From: Dehalococcoidia bacterium
GTDB lineage: Bacteria; Chloroflexota; Dehalococcoidia; Dehalococcoidales; CSSed11-197
Assembly (NCBI GenBank): GCA_003552785.1
Contig: PUOQ01000125.1
Coordinates: forward strand, 1 to 8,993
Length of the DNA: 8,993 nt
Direction: 5' to 3'
The translations under genes were made by a program, and so were the position numbers. Under the pieces are notes generated by a model, which was given only the letters and a program-made list of their open reading frames with translations, ran no database searches and had not been told where the DNA came from. This document shows positions 1-6,288 of the stretch, piece after piece. How positions within the stretch are numbered: the first letter of the stretch is position 1; each line of letters begins with the position of its first letter.

Positions 1-1643
1 GGTCTTTCGGTGACTGTAAGCGTACCGTTTTCATAGGTAATAGAGTAGTTGGCGGTCACGTCGGTGCCGTCACCGTCGGTTATCACCGCAGCACTGGGGA
101 CGTTGTCGCTGGTGCCCACCTGTGTCTGGGAGCCGGTTACGGTGACTGCATCCAGGCTGTCACCGGAGGCCAGCGTGCCGTCGGTTATGCTGAAGCCAGT
201 GTTGGTAAGGGGTGAGCCGTCGTAGACCTTGGAGTCGCTTTCGGCGGTTATTTCAAGCGGTCTCTGGGTGATATCGGCCTCAGCAGTGGGTGCGTCAACG
301 AGTGATAAAGTATACTTACCAGCATCATCGCCTGAAAGTACGGCACTTGTAATATAGACAGTTTTGTCAGTTCCAACGTTTTCATCTGAGAAAACAATCT
401 CTACGTCAGTTAAACTAACATTATCAAATTCACTATCAACACCATCTAATGAGAGGTTATCAGTATCAAACTGCGCTTCATTATTACCGTCGTAAACCTT
501 ATTTTGTGCGGTAAAGTCCCCGGTTATGGTAAGCTCTATCGGTTCAAAATCCTCCCATGAAAGATAGGGGTAACCATAATTCTTTGCCGGGTCAATATCC
601 CAAATATCATCAAAATTCCAACCTGCATCTGTAAAGGTGCTCTTAGTTTGCATTTCCGAGGAATCCTTGCCAGTGCCCCCGGCACTGCTGGTCTGTCCAG
701 ATGTCTCGGTATCCCAGAACGAATTAGTAACAACCCCGATGTTGAAGCCTGGTCCATCTCTATTACCTACCAGGCCGCCAACCAATGTACAATTGGTGGT
801 TTCAACCTTACCGGTTGAGTAGGAATTTATTAATTCGCCCCTTAAGTCAATACAACCGGCAAGACCGCCAACTCTTTCGCCGGGGCCAGTATGAGTGACG
901 GAACCCCTTGCGTAAGAATTTGAGACAGTTCCTTTTTGAGAGCATCCCACCAAACCGCCAAATTTATCTCCGGCGCCAGTGCCGGCAAATGAAACTGAAA
1001 CATCAGCAAAGCTATATATCAATACAGGATTATCAGTGCCACCAGGCGTTTCCTGATGACTATTATGCGATCCTATCAGGCCGCCTGTAGCACCAGTTCC
1101 GGTTACCGTTCCTCCCACAGAAGAACAATTTTCAATCAAAGTATTAGCATTACCGGTTACCCGGCCGATTAATGTACCGGTGCCTCGGGCACCGACGATG
1201 TCAAAGTCAACCAGGTTAACATTCTTTATTATAGTGGTACCGGCATCATCACCAACATGCCCAAATAAACCCACGTTATTAGTAGATGGGCGATTTATAA
1301 CCAAACCTGTGATAGTATGGCCGTCACCGTCAAACCCGCCGGAAAACCGGGTAATACCACCGATAGGTTCAAAACCAGCATCGTCATTCCAGCCCACAGT
1401 ATCGCTAGCATTAATATCACCTGCAAGCTTATAATAAGCTGTGAGGTCATCCTTCATAGCTTGAAGGTCGTCAATATCCTCAACAATGTAGGGATTGGTA
1501 GAAGTACCAGTGCCTCCGCCAAAGTTACCACCCTCAGCTCCGATTTCCTGAACAGGTATCAGATTAATGCTGCTAAAAAGCAGGGCGGCTACACTAAACA
1601 AAACAAAAGGTAAGGGCAACTTTTTTAAAAACAATATCTTCAT
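1..1643 (-). CDS. Secreted GLUG-repeat surface protein with YDG/MBG-type C-terminal repeats (3' end outside window)
   Basis: A continuous frame from an ATG at 1643 runs off the left edge, giving 547 residues without a stop. Residues 1-36 form a signal peptide: basic MKILFLKK, a hydrophobic core, and a possible cut after IGA. Residues 120-317 hold about six degenerate GLUG repeats, recognisable as GGLVG, GGLAG or GGLIG followed some 10-15 residues later by NSYA, NSYS or NSFW and ending in SFWDTETSG. Two beta-type repeats follow, each opening with KVYDG (residues 382-386 and 472-476), as in the YDG and MBG families of bacterial adhesins. The protein is therefore probably exported and cell-surface or extracellular; the binding partner is unknown. 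No strong Shine-Dalgarno site precedes the ATG. The second KVYDG repeat is visibly more GC-rich than the first, so the C-terminal repeats may have different histories. The domain reading is solid; function is inferred. Confidence 0.85.
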   Translation of the reverse strand, partial: MKILFLKKLPLPFVLFSVAALLFSSINLIPVQEIGAEGGNFGGGTGTSTNPYIVEDIDDLQAMKDDLTAYYKLAGDINASDTVGWNDDAGFEPIGGITRFSGGFDGDGHTITGLVINRPSTNNVGLFGHVGDDAGTTIIKNVNLVDFDIVGARGTGTLIGRVTGNANTLIENCSSVGGTVTGTGATGGLIGSHNSHQETPGGTDNPVLIYSFADVSVSFAGTGAGDKFGGLVGCSQKGTVSNSYARGSVTHTGPGERVGGLAGCIDLRGELINSYSTGKVETTNCTLVGGLVGNRDGPGFNIGVVTNSFWDTETSGQTSSAGGTGKDSSEMQTKSTFTDAGWNFDDIWDIDPAKNYGYPYLSWEDFEPIELTITGDFTAQNKVYDGNNEAQFDTDNLSLDGVDSEFDNVSLTDVEIVFSDENVGTDKTVYITSAVLSGDDAGKYTLSLVDAPTAEADITQRPLEITAESDSKVYDGSPLTNTGFSITDGTLASGDSLDAVTVTGSQTQVGTSDNVPSAAVITDGDGTDVTANYSITYENGTLTVTER

Positions 1644-1661
1644 TTTCACAACCACTTTAAA

Positions 1662-1690
1662 ATATTATATTTACCTGCAAAAGGACTCAA
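1662..1690 (-). promoter_or_regulatory. Possible promoter of the GLUG-repeat gene
   Basis: On the minus strand TTGAGT (1690-1685) is followed after 17 bp by TAATAT (1667-1662). An overlapping TATAAT sits at 15 bp spacing. It lies about 20 bp upstream of the ATG, so the untranslated leader would be very short. Position and AT-richness support it, but the boxes are imperfect and the region is AT-rich enough to produce chance matches. Confidence 0.35.
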
Positions 1691-2021
1691 TTTTTTAAAT
1701 ATTACTTCCTAATTACATTATATTTCGTCTTGTACCCTTATTTGCAGGCATCTAAAAACACAATTTTTGTGTAATAAGCTGAAAATAATTATTAATAGTA
1801 TTTATTATCATATATAAACTCAATAAATGCAAACACAAGAAGGCCCCTGCAGTAGCTTCATGCCTTGCCGCCAGCTCATTGCTCAAAAGCTTGCTTGCAT
1901 AATAGTTCTTATTTCCTGACTTGAAACAATTGCCCTCAGTGTAGCTAGCGGATAACAACAAGTCAACGAATTTAAGTATAAAAAGCCAGGCTGAAAGTGA
2001 TTAGTGCCATTTTAGGGCTAT
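1691..2021. other. AT-rich intergenic stretch without a convincing gene
   Basis: About 330 bp between the GLUG-gene promoter and the tRNA remnant. It contains a weak AT hairpin (1758-1763 pairing with 1767-1772) and a minus-strand TTGACT-17-TACACT promoter-like pair (1966-1938). A minus-strand frame from a TTG at 1961 to 1752 could encode 69 residues, but it has no good ribosome-binding site and ends in low-complexity AT-rich sequence. I do not call it a gene. Confidence 0.5.
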
Positions 2022-2081
2022 TTTAGCTTTGAAAAATGGTTGGCGGTATTGGAATCGAACCAATGACCCCCTGCGTGTAAA
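2022..2081 (-). repeat. Orphan 3' half of tRNA-Val, left copy of a 60-bp direct repeat (att-like)
   Basis: This stretch matches 6289-6348 at 58 of 60 positions. Read on the minus strand it starts in the anticodon loop of tRNA-Val(TAC), runs through the T arm, acceptor strand and CCA, and ends in the same 15-bp downstream flank. The D arm and 5' acceptor strand are missing, so it cannot be a working tRNA. The two differences hit the T loop (2054) and the acceptor strand next to the discriminator base (2041), as expected for a copy free to decay. An orphan 3' tRNA end at a distance from the intact gene is the classic trace of site-specific integration into a tRNA; here the intact gene lies 4.27 kb away in the matching orientation. 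Confidence 0.85.
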
Positions 2082-2085
2082 TTGC

Positions 2086-2184
2086 TTATAGTGCCTGTTT
2101 TACATGGTTTCTAATCGTAACCTTTTGTTTTCTGCTATTCTTGATTTGAGTTTCAGCAAACTATTTTTTTAACAGGCAGTATAA
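2086..2184. repeat. 14-bp imperfect inverted repeat with 71-bp spacer
   Basis: TTATAGTGCCTGTT (2086-2099) and the reverse complement of 2171-2184 agree at 13 of 14 positions. The inner eight bases, TGCCTGTT, match perfectly. The pair starts five bases inside the tRNA remnant. It could be the ends of a small non-autonomous element, recombinase or excisionase arm sites, or a chance pairing in AT-rich DNA. No protein is encoded between the arms. Confidence 0.5.
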
Positions 2185-2214
2185 CAAATCAGCGCAATTC
2201 TTCTTCGCTATACA

Positions 2215-2243
2215 TTGACAAATACTACATAAGGGCTTAGTGT
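2215..2243 (+). promoter_or_regulatory. Possible promoter of the NERD-domain gene
   Basis: A perfect TTGACA (2215-2220) is followed after 17 bp by TAGTGT (2238-2243), a poor -10 box, about 40 bp upstream of the NERD start. The -35 box and location are the main support. Confidence 0.35.
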
Positions 2244-2284
2244 GACCTCATAATGAATATTTTTAACGAGCCAGGAATGCCCCG

Positions 2285-3154
2285 ATGAATGATGAAGCAA
2301 GTTTTAAAGGAATAACAGGAGAAGATAAAACCAAATTATTCCATCTGACCTTAAACCCAAAGCACCACAGAAAACATGATAATGTATTAATAAAGACTGA
2401 TTTGGATTCAACCCAGATAGACCATGTCATTGTTTCCAGATATGGAATCTTCGTAGTAGAAACAAAAAACTGGAGTGGCGATTCCGTCATATATGGTTCT
2501 TCCAAAGACAAGACTTGGACTGTATTTATCAAAAAAAGCAAACATTATTACCCAAATCCAATCAGGCAAAATTACAAACACCGCGTTATGCTGTCAAATT
2601 TTCTTGAAATACCCCTTGATAAAACTATTTCAATAATTCCTATCTGGGGCGGTTGTAATTTTAAGAATGGAACTCCAGAAGGAGTGATATGTGAAAGTAA
2701 TACGTTATTTAACGGCATTAGTTATATCAAAGAGATTGTTAATAATACAGACATCGTGTTTTCTGATGATCAAGTATTTAAAATAAATGAAACCCTTATG
2801 AAATTACAAAAGGCCACCAAATTCGCCGATCACTATCACCATGCGCAACATATAAAACATAAACAAGGAGAAAAATCAGTAAAAACAGAAATGTCAAAGC
2901 AACCAAGAACCAGTCAGCAACGTGCATCTAATATCTGCCCAAGATGCAAAATAGGCAAATTGGTTGAGCATAAAGCTACGAAACCAGGTGTCAAATTCTT
3001 TGGCTGTAATAAATATCCCACATGTCGTTATACAAAATTTAAAAAGATTGCACGAAGTTCGAAATTAAATACAATACGGAAATGCGAAGACTGTGGCAAT
3101 GATGTGAAGGATGAGTTTTCTTTTTGCCCCTTTTGTGGTGCTGAATTCGAGTAA
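2285..3154 (+). CDS. NERD-domain (nuclease-related) protein with topoisomerase-type zinc finger and zinc ribbon
   Basis: 289 residues. The N-terminal ~150 residues form a NERD domain of the PD-(D/E)xK-like class: GE at 12-13, the hallmark QIDHVIVS with Asp46, then IFVVETKNWSG with Glu59 and Lys61 as the expected catalytic pair. Residues 218-247 form a four-cysteine zinc finger like those at the C-terminus of topoisomerase I (Cys218, Cys221, Cys241, Cys247, with FFGCNKYPTC). Residues 267-284 form a short zinc ribbon (Cys267, Cys270, Cys281, Cys284). The basic linker at 185-215 and the zinc modules suggest nucleic-acid binding, probably in the cytoplasm. NERD proteins are thought to be nucleases and recur in plasmid and defence contexts, but the substrate here is unknown. 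A weak CCAGGA site precedes the ATG. The gene is clearly more AT-rich than its neighbours, consistent with transfer. Confidence 0.9.
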   Translation: MNDEASFKGITGEDKTKLFHLTLNPKHHRKHDNVLIKTDLDSTQIDHVIVSRYGIFVVETKNWSGDSVIYGSSKDKTWTVFIKKSKHYYPNPIRQNYKHRVMLSNFLEIPLDKTISIIPIWGGCNFKNGTPEGVICESNTLFNGISYIKEIVNNTDIVFSDDQVFKINETLMKLQKATKFADHYHHAQHIKHKQGEKSVKTEMSKQPRTSQQRASNICPRCKIGKLVEHKATKPGVKFFGCNKYPTCRYTKFKKIARSSKLNTIRKCEDCGNDVKDEFSFCPFCGAEFE

Positions 3155-3278
3155 TATAGTATTAATTTTCTACGTATTGCCTCAAAACAAACTGTTACCG
3201 AAACGGGGTTGGTTGCTTCATAAATCATGTTACCACAACCTTCTGGTTTTTAGCCTTAACCTGCTTTTGCCTGTCAGA

Positions 3279-3953
3279 ATGCATGAAAGAGGCGATCCTA
3301 ATGTTGTAATAGCCACTGCTACCGCCCTGGTTTACATCGCAGAAGGAGAAGAAGAGCCAGCACAACCTGCCGTCGACTATCTGGCACTTCTGCATGAATT
3401 CAGTGAAATGCGTCTATTACTGAGAAGCAATGACGATTACAGGATTTGGGCTGAAACATCGGGTGAAAGAATCGAAAACAGAACAGGTTATTCCGGAACT
3501 GAAAAACGCATTCCTTTCGTAACAGTGGGCTCAATTGTGAACATGCCGATAACCTGGGAAGGTACTACATTCACGGGAATAATAGAGTGGGGCGATCTCA
3601 GTTCAAATGGAAGGCTGGAGGAAGTAACCGGGACTGTTTCTGCCGATGGCACCTTGATTGAAAGAATGGTTTACACATATACCTACAGGGCAACAACAAG
3701 GAGCGGAAATATAGTTCACAATACATCTGCATACTGGGAATATGCCAACATACCCATACCATGGCCTTCATCTAACCCTGATCGCGTCGCCACCTTGAGA
3801 TATGAGCTTAGAGGTGAAGATATATCACAACATGTTGTGGCTTTGGAACGCTATTCAGAGAGCTCCACAGATGGAGTAATGACCACTAACACAACCTATC
3901 TGACCACACATTGGAATGATGAGGCTGCTTTTTTCCTGTGGTTGTATAATTAA
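3279..3953 (+). CDS. Hypothetical beta-rich protein, start uncertain
   Basis: I do not recognise this protein. From the ATG at 3279 it has 224 residues. The same frame is open back to an ATG at 3111 (280 residues), but that start overlaps the NERD gene by 44 bp, its GAAGG lies directly against the ATG, and the extra N-terminus reads like translated non-coding DNA. A TTG at 3219 would give a short hydrophobic N-terminus resembling a weak signal peptide. None of the starts has a good ribosome-binding site, so the N-terminus may be lost. Residues ~20-50 look helical (DYLALLHEFSEMRLLL). The rest is rich in alternating polar and hydrophobic residues with many Thr, Tyr and Trp (TWEGTTFTGIIEWGD, YTYTYRATTRSGN), suggesting a beta sandwich or barrel. 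It follows the NERD gene on the same strand after 124 bp, so co-transcription is possible but unproven. Confidence 0.55.
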   Translation: MHERGDPNVVIATATALVYIAEGEEEPAQPAVDYLALLHEFSEMRLLLRSNDDYRIWAETSGERIENRTGYSGTEKRIPFVTVGSIVNMPITWEGTTFTGIIEWGDLSSNGRLEEVTGTVSADGTLIERMVYTYTYRATTRSGNIVHNTSAYWEYANIPIPWPSSNPDRVATLRYELRGEDISQHVVALERYSESSTDGVMTTNTTYLTTHWNDEAAFFLWLYN

Positions 3954-3995
3954 AGTGCATTATAACGCTGGAACACGGTGTATGATGATACAGTA

Positions 3996-4091
3996 AATAA
4001 AGAGCCGCAGCTAAGATGCGGACATGGCACAAAAGATCGGCGCTCCCGAAAAGAAGGGGCTTGCCCGGCCTTTAAGGCTTCAGGCTTTATT
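3996..4091. other. 96-bp foldable block with closing inverted ends
   Basis: The ends AATAAAG (3996-4002) and CTTTATT (4085-4091) are perfect complements, extended inward by GCC/GGC with one bulged base. Inside are CCGCA-7-TGCGG (4005-4021), GCTCC/GGGGC including a G-U pair (around 4042-4060), and a GCCTTTAAGGC palindrome (4068-4078). The block lies exactly where homology to patatin ends in the neighbouring broken gene. It could be a structured RNA on either strand or a small palindromic insertion. I could not match it to a known riboswitch or ribozyme class. Confidence 0.4.
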
Positions 4092-4244
4092 ACCAATGAA
4101 GCTCCGGCAGCTGACCCGGCACTGGTGCCGGGGACCATGTCAACCGGAATCTTATTCATTTTGACCGCCGTGAGGGCACAGATATTGGCCAGGCCATGGT
4201 AGCCTCCCGCCAAGCCCGAGGCCAATCTATTTTTGTTCTGGCAT
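4092..4244 (-). pseudogene. Patatin-like phospholipase, N-terminal fragment with nonsense codon, frameshift and truncation
   Basis: The ATG at 4244 lies two bases after the stop of the DUF1295 gene, so the pair was probably a translationally coupled unit. It reads MPEQK and then meets TAG at 4229-4227, then IGLGLG. One extra base near 4208 shifts the frame. Beyond it the reading continues GGYHGLANICALTAV, then NKIPVDMVPGTSAGSAAGA. Joined, these give the patatin oxyanion-hole motif GGGxxG and the nucleophile elbow GTSAGS (GxSxG serine) with normal spacing. Homology stops near 4092. The rest of the family fold, including the DG(A/G) motif with the catalytic Asp, is absent; patatin domains usually exceed 180 residues. 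Intact relatives are serine lipid acyl hydrolases. With a stop at codon 6, a frameshift and the lost second half, this copy is dead. A TTG at 4225 opens an unshifted 91-residue frame, but it lacks a ribosome-binding site. Confidence 0.8.
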
Positions 4245-4246
4245 AA

Positions 4247-5023
4247 CTACTTTTTAGGTGGCAGTGGAAAAAAGCTGCTGGTCCGCTTTGCGTACGCCCT
4301 ATACTTCTGGTTGTTCATCATTGATCTTTCAAGAAGTGGTACGCCGGAAACAAACAAAATCAAAACAGTTATGGTCAACGGGCCTATTATGCCCGCCCAG
4401 CCCCAGTCCTGTGAAAGGCTGATTGCGTATATTCCCCACCACATAACTACTTCCCCGAAGTAGTTTGGGTGGCGGCTGTAGCGCCACAGGCCGGTATCAA
4501 GGATTTTACCCCGGTTTTGCTTGTCTGCCAGGAAACGATCCAATTGCCAGTCTCCAACTGCTTCAAAATAGAACCCGACAAGCCAGATGGCAATACCGGC
4601 AAAATCCAGCCAGTGGAATTCAGGTACCGGGCGGGCTGCAATTATTACCACAGGAATGCTGATAAGCCACATGAAAAACCCTTGAAGCATAAATACCTGG
4701 AAATAACTGCGAAGGGTAAAATATTTTCCCCACTCTTCACGCCATTTACGATACCGAAAATCCTCGCCTTTACCCCAATTCCGCTTAAGTATTCTTCCCG
4801 AAAGCCGAAAACCCCAGAGGGCAATAAGAGCGGTAACAATCAGTTGACGAGGTGTGAATTCTTCTTGTACAAGAAGCACTGTCAGCGCTACCAGTATAAA
4901 ACCGAACCCCCAGCCTATATCGACAATAGAGTTATCCCTGCGCACCTGGGCTATAAAAAATAAAACCGTCATGTACGCAAGGATTACCAGTGCACTTATA
5001 CCCAAAAGCTGGGAAAGTTCCAT
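4247..5023 (-). CDS. DUF1295 / steroid 5-alpha-reductase-like integral membrane protein
   Basis: 258 residues with about seven predicted membrane segments, near 7-26, 36-53, 60-75, 107-130, 139-157, 188-204 and 211-231. The signature TGLWRYSRHPNYFGE (177-191), a charged loop before it (DRFLADKQNRGKI) and a C-terminal LERSMM..QKYRAYAKRTSSFFP place it in the DUF1295 family. That family is related to steroid 5-alpha reductases and isoprenylcysteine methyltransferases; in reductase relatives this C-terminal region binds NADPH. Length is typical for the family. The likely role is reduction or modification of a membrane lipid-like substrate, but the substrate cannot be read from sequence. The start is well supported: a perfect AAGGAGG (5035-5029) sits five bases upstream of the ATG. 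The broken patatin gene follows directly, and a good promoter with a structured leader lies upstream. Confidence 0.9.
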   Translation of the reverse strand: MELSQLLGISALVILAYMTVLFFIAQVRRDNSIVDIGWGFGFILVALTVLLVQEEFTPRQLIVTALIALWGFRLSGRILKRNWGKGEDFRYRKWREEWGKYFTLRSYFQVFMLQGFFMWLISIPVVIIAARPVPEFHWLDFAGIAIWLVGFYFEAVGDWQLDRFLADKQNRGKILDTGLWRYSRHPNYFGEVVMWWGIYAISLSQDWGWAGIIGPLTITVLILFVSGVPLLERSMMNNQKYRAYAKRTSSFFPLPPKK

Positions 5024-5069
5024 ATCTGCCTCCTTATGATTGGCCTCTACAGGCTACAAGAAGAATTCC

Positions 5070-5193
5070 CGGGCTTCCATGCACACCCGTGCAGGCCCGA
5101 TTTCGGTAACCAGAATCCCCGGTTAAGGAATAAATTCTGCCAGCCTGGTTTTCCAAGGGCGAGCCGGCTTCGAACACTTTTTCCGTGAAGCCG
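5070..5193 (-). promoter_or_regulatory. Structured 5' leader of the DUF1295 gene
   Basis: Transcription from the promoter at 5222-5194 would give a leader of about 160 nt. It can fold a 7-bp hairpin at its very start (5193-5187 with 5171-5165, 15-nt loop). Near its end is a two-part hairpin: CGGGC/GCCCG (5099-5095 with 5074-5070) enclosing TGCAC/GTGCA (5093-5089 with 5084-5080) around a four-base loop. No intrinsic terminator is visible. Length and pairing suggest a cis-regulatory RNA, but I could not assign a known riboswitch class. Confidence 0.35.
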
Positions 5194-5222
5194 ATAATAT
5201 ACAACTCCCATCTAATTGTCAA
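5194..5222 (-). promoter_or_regulatory. Sigma-A-type promoter of the DUF1295 gene
   Basis: On the minus strand a perfect TTGACA (5222-5217) is separated by exactly 17 bp from TATTAT (5199-5194), which matches the -10 consensus at five of six positions. It faces the DUF1295 gene, with no other gene between. It lies back to back with the dehydrogenase promoter, about 45 bp away. Confidence 0.7.
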
Positions 5223-5267
5223 CCTGCCCTAAAGCTGATAGCAATTCATTGATTTTTATTTGAACAT

Positions 5268-5296
5268 TTGACAAAGAAAATAGTCAGTGTTAATGT
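5268..5296 (+). promoter_or_regulatory. Promoter of the short-chain dehydrogenase gene
   Basis: A perfect TTGACA (5268-5273), a 17-bp spacer and TAATGT (5291-5296), a modest -10 box. It would give an untranslated leader of about 85 nt before the dehydrogenase ATG. Confidence 0.5.
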
Positions 5297-5387
5297 TAGC
5301 GACTCTTAATTTATACAGTAATTCTTCATCATTATTTGAAATCGACGGGATTGACCAAATTTAAATTGAAAAGGAGAATAAACCAGA

Positions 5388-6137
5388 ATGGGAAGATTAG
5401 ACGGAAAGGTGGCCATCATTACAGGCGCAGCCATGGGAATGGGAGCGTTGGAGGCCAAAATGTTTGCAAAAGAGGGAGCCAGGGTTGTTGCTACTGATTT
5501 ACAGGAGGAGAAGCTCAAAGAAGTTGTAGGGGAAATCAATGAAAAGGGGGGCAAAGCTATAGCAGTAAAACATGACGTTGCCTCCGAAGCAGGATGGAAG
5601 GAAGTTGTAAAGCAAGCAGTTGATGCCTTCGGCAAGGTAAATGTACTGGTGAACAATGCCGGAATAGTTATACAAAAGAATGCTGAGCAAATTACGCTTG
5701 ATGAGTGGAACAAGCTGATGGACATCAACCTGACTGGGAATTTTCTGGGAATTAAATACGTTATACCTGAGATGCGTAAAGCAGGGGGAGGTTCAATAAT
5801 AAACATATCTTCCGTCTCCGGTATAATTGGAATAGGGGGCGCTGCTTATAACGCCTCTAAAGGGGGTAACAGGACTTTAACCAAGAATGTCGCGGTGGAT
5901 TTTGCCAAAGACAACATACGGGTTAATTCTGTGCATCCCGGAGTTATTGCTACAACAATGACCCAGAGTATTTTAGCTGACAAGGAACAAAAAGCTTATC
6001 TGGAATCAATTACTCCATTACCCCGTTTGGGGAAACCTGAAGATATTGCTAACGGAGTACTTTTCCTGGCTTCCGATGAATCATCCTTCATGACGGGTTC
6101 TGAGCTGGTCATAGACGGCGGCTTGCTAGCCAAATAG
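5388..6137 (+). CDS. Short-chain dehydrogenase/reductase (classical SDR, probably NAD-dependent)
   Basis: 249 residues, the usual length for a classical SDR, covering a complete Rossmann domain. The cofactor motif TGAAMGMG is at 12-19. Asp37 at the end of the second beta strand (VVATDLQ) predicts NAD(H) over NADP(H). NNAG is at 89-92 and Asn114 is present (DINLTGNF). The catalytic Ser142, Tyr154 and Lys158 lie in NISSVSG and YNASK. HPGVIATTM (183-191) and GSELVIDGG at the C-terminus are typical of the FabG/glucose-dehydrogenase-like branch. It should oxidise or reduce an alcohol/ketone pair in the cytoplasm; the substrate is not deducible, and names such as glucose 1-dehydrogenase would be over-precise. 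AAGGAG (5371-5376) lies 11 bases before the ATG. It has its own promoter and appears to be a single-gene unit. All key residues are intact. Confidence 0.93.
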   Translation: MGRLDGKVAIITGAAMGMGALEAKMFAKEGARVVATDLQEEKLKEVVGEINEKGGKAIAVKHDVASEAGWKEVVKQAVDAFGKVNVLVNNAGIVIQKNAEQITLDEWNKLMDINLTGNFLGIKYVIPEMRKAGGGSIINISSVSGIIGIGGAAYNASKGGNRTLTKNVAVDFAKDNIRVNSVHPGVIATTMTQSILADKEQKAYLESITPLPRLGKPEDIANGVLFLASDESSFMTGSELVIDGGLLAK

Positions 6138-6193
6138 CCCGGGTTATTCCCGCCGGGGATTACATATGTCGCGGTATTGCCTGAGCTTATATG

Positions 6194-6260
6194 AGCGTTG
6201 CACCGCGGAGGCCAAACAGGCGGTAAGGCAAAGCTCTGGCAATCTGCCTTGCCCAACGCT
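6194..6260. repeat. Nested inverted repeat between the dehydrogenase gene and the tRNA operon
   Basis: AGCGTTG (6194-6200) pairs with CAACGCT (6254-6260). Just inside, GGTAAGGCA (6222-6230) pairs with TGCCTTGCC (6245-6253) except for one G-T, with a 14-base loop. The right arm is thus one continuous 16-base block, while the left arm is split by a 21-base insert. There is no adjacent T-tract, so it is not an obvious intrinsic terminator for either convergent unit. Confidence 0.45.
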
Positions 6261-6288
6261 ATTGAAGGCAAAAAACGGTTCCGGCTAC

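Noticed and set aside
1752..1961. Minus-strand 69-codon frame with a promoter-like pair upstream
   Set aside because: TTG start without a ribosome-binding site, low-complexity AT-rich C-terminus, and no recognisable motif; best left as intergenic.
3996..4091. Assignment to a known riboswitch (cyclic-di-GMP, molybdenum cofactor, twister ribozyme)
   Set aside because: Parts look superficially similar, but the conserved cores I know for these classes are not present.
5306..5806. Long minus-strand frame opposite the dehydrogenase
   Set aside because: It is the antisense shadow of a well-supported SDR gene, with no ribosome-binding site or domain.
6194..6260. Resemblance to an integron attC site (GTTGGGC and GCAAC-type boxes)
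   Set aside because: The boxes are in the wrong order for attC (GTTG before CAAC on either reading), and there is no integron integrase or cassette array.
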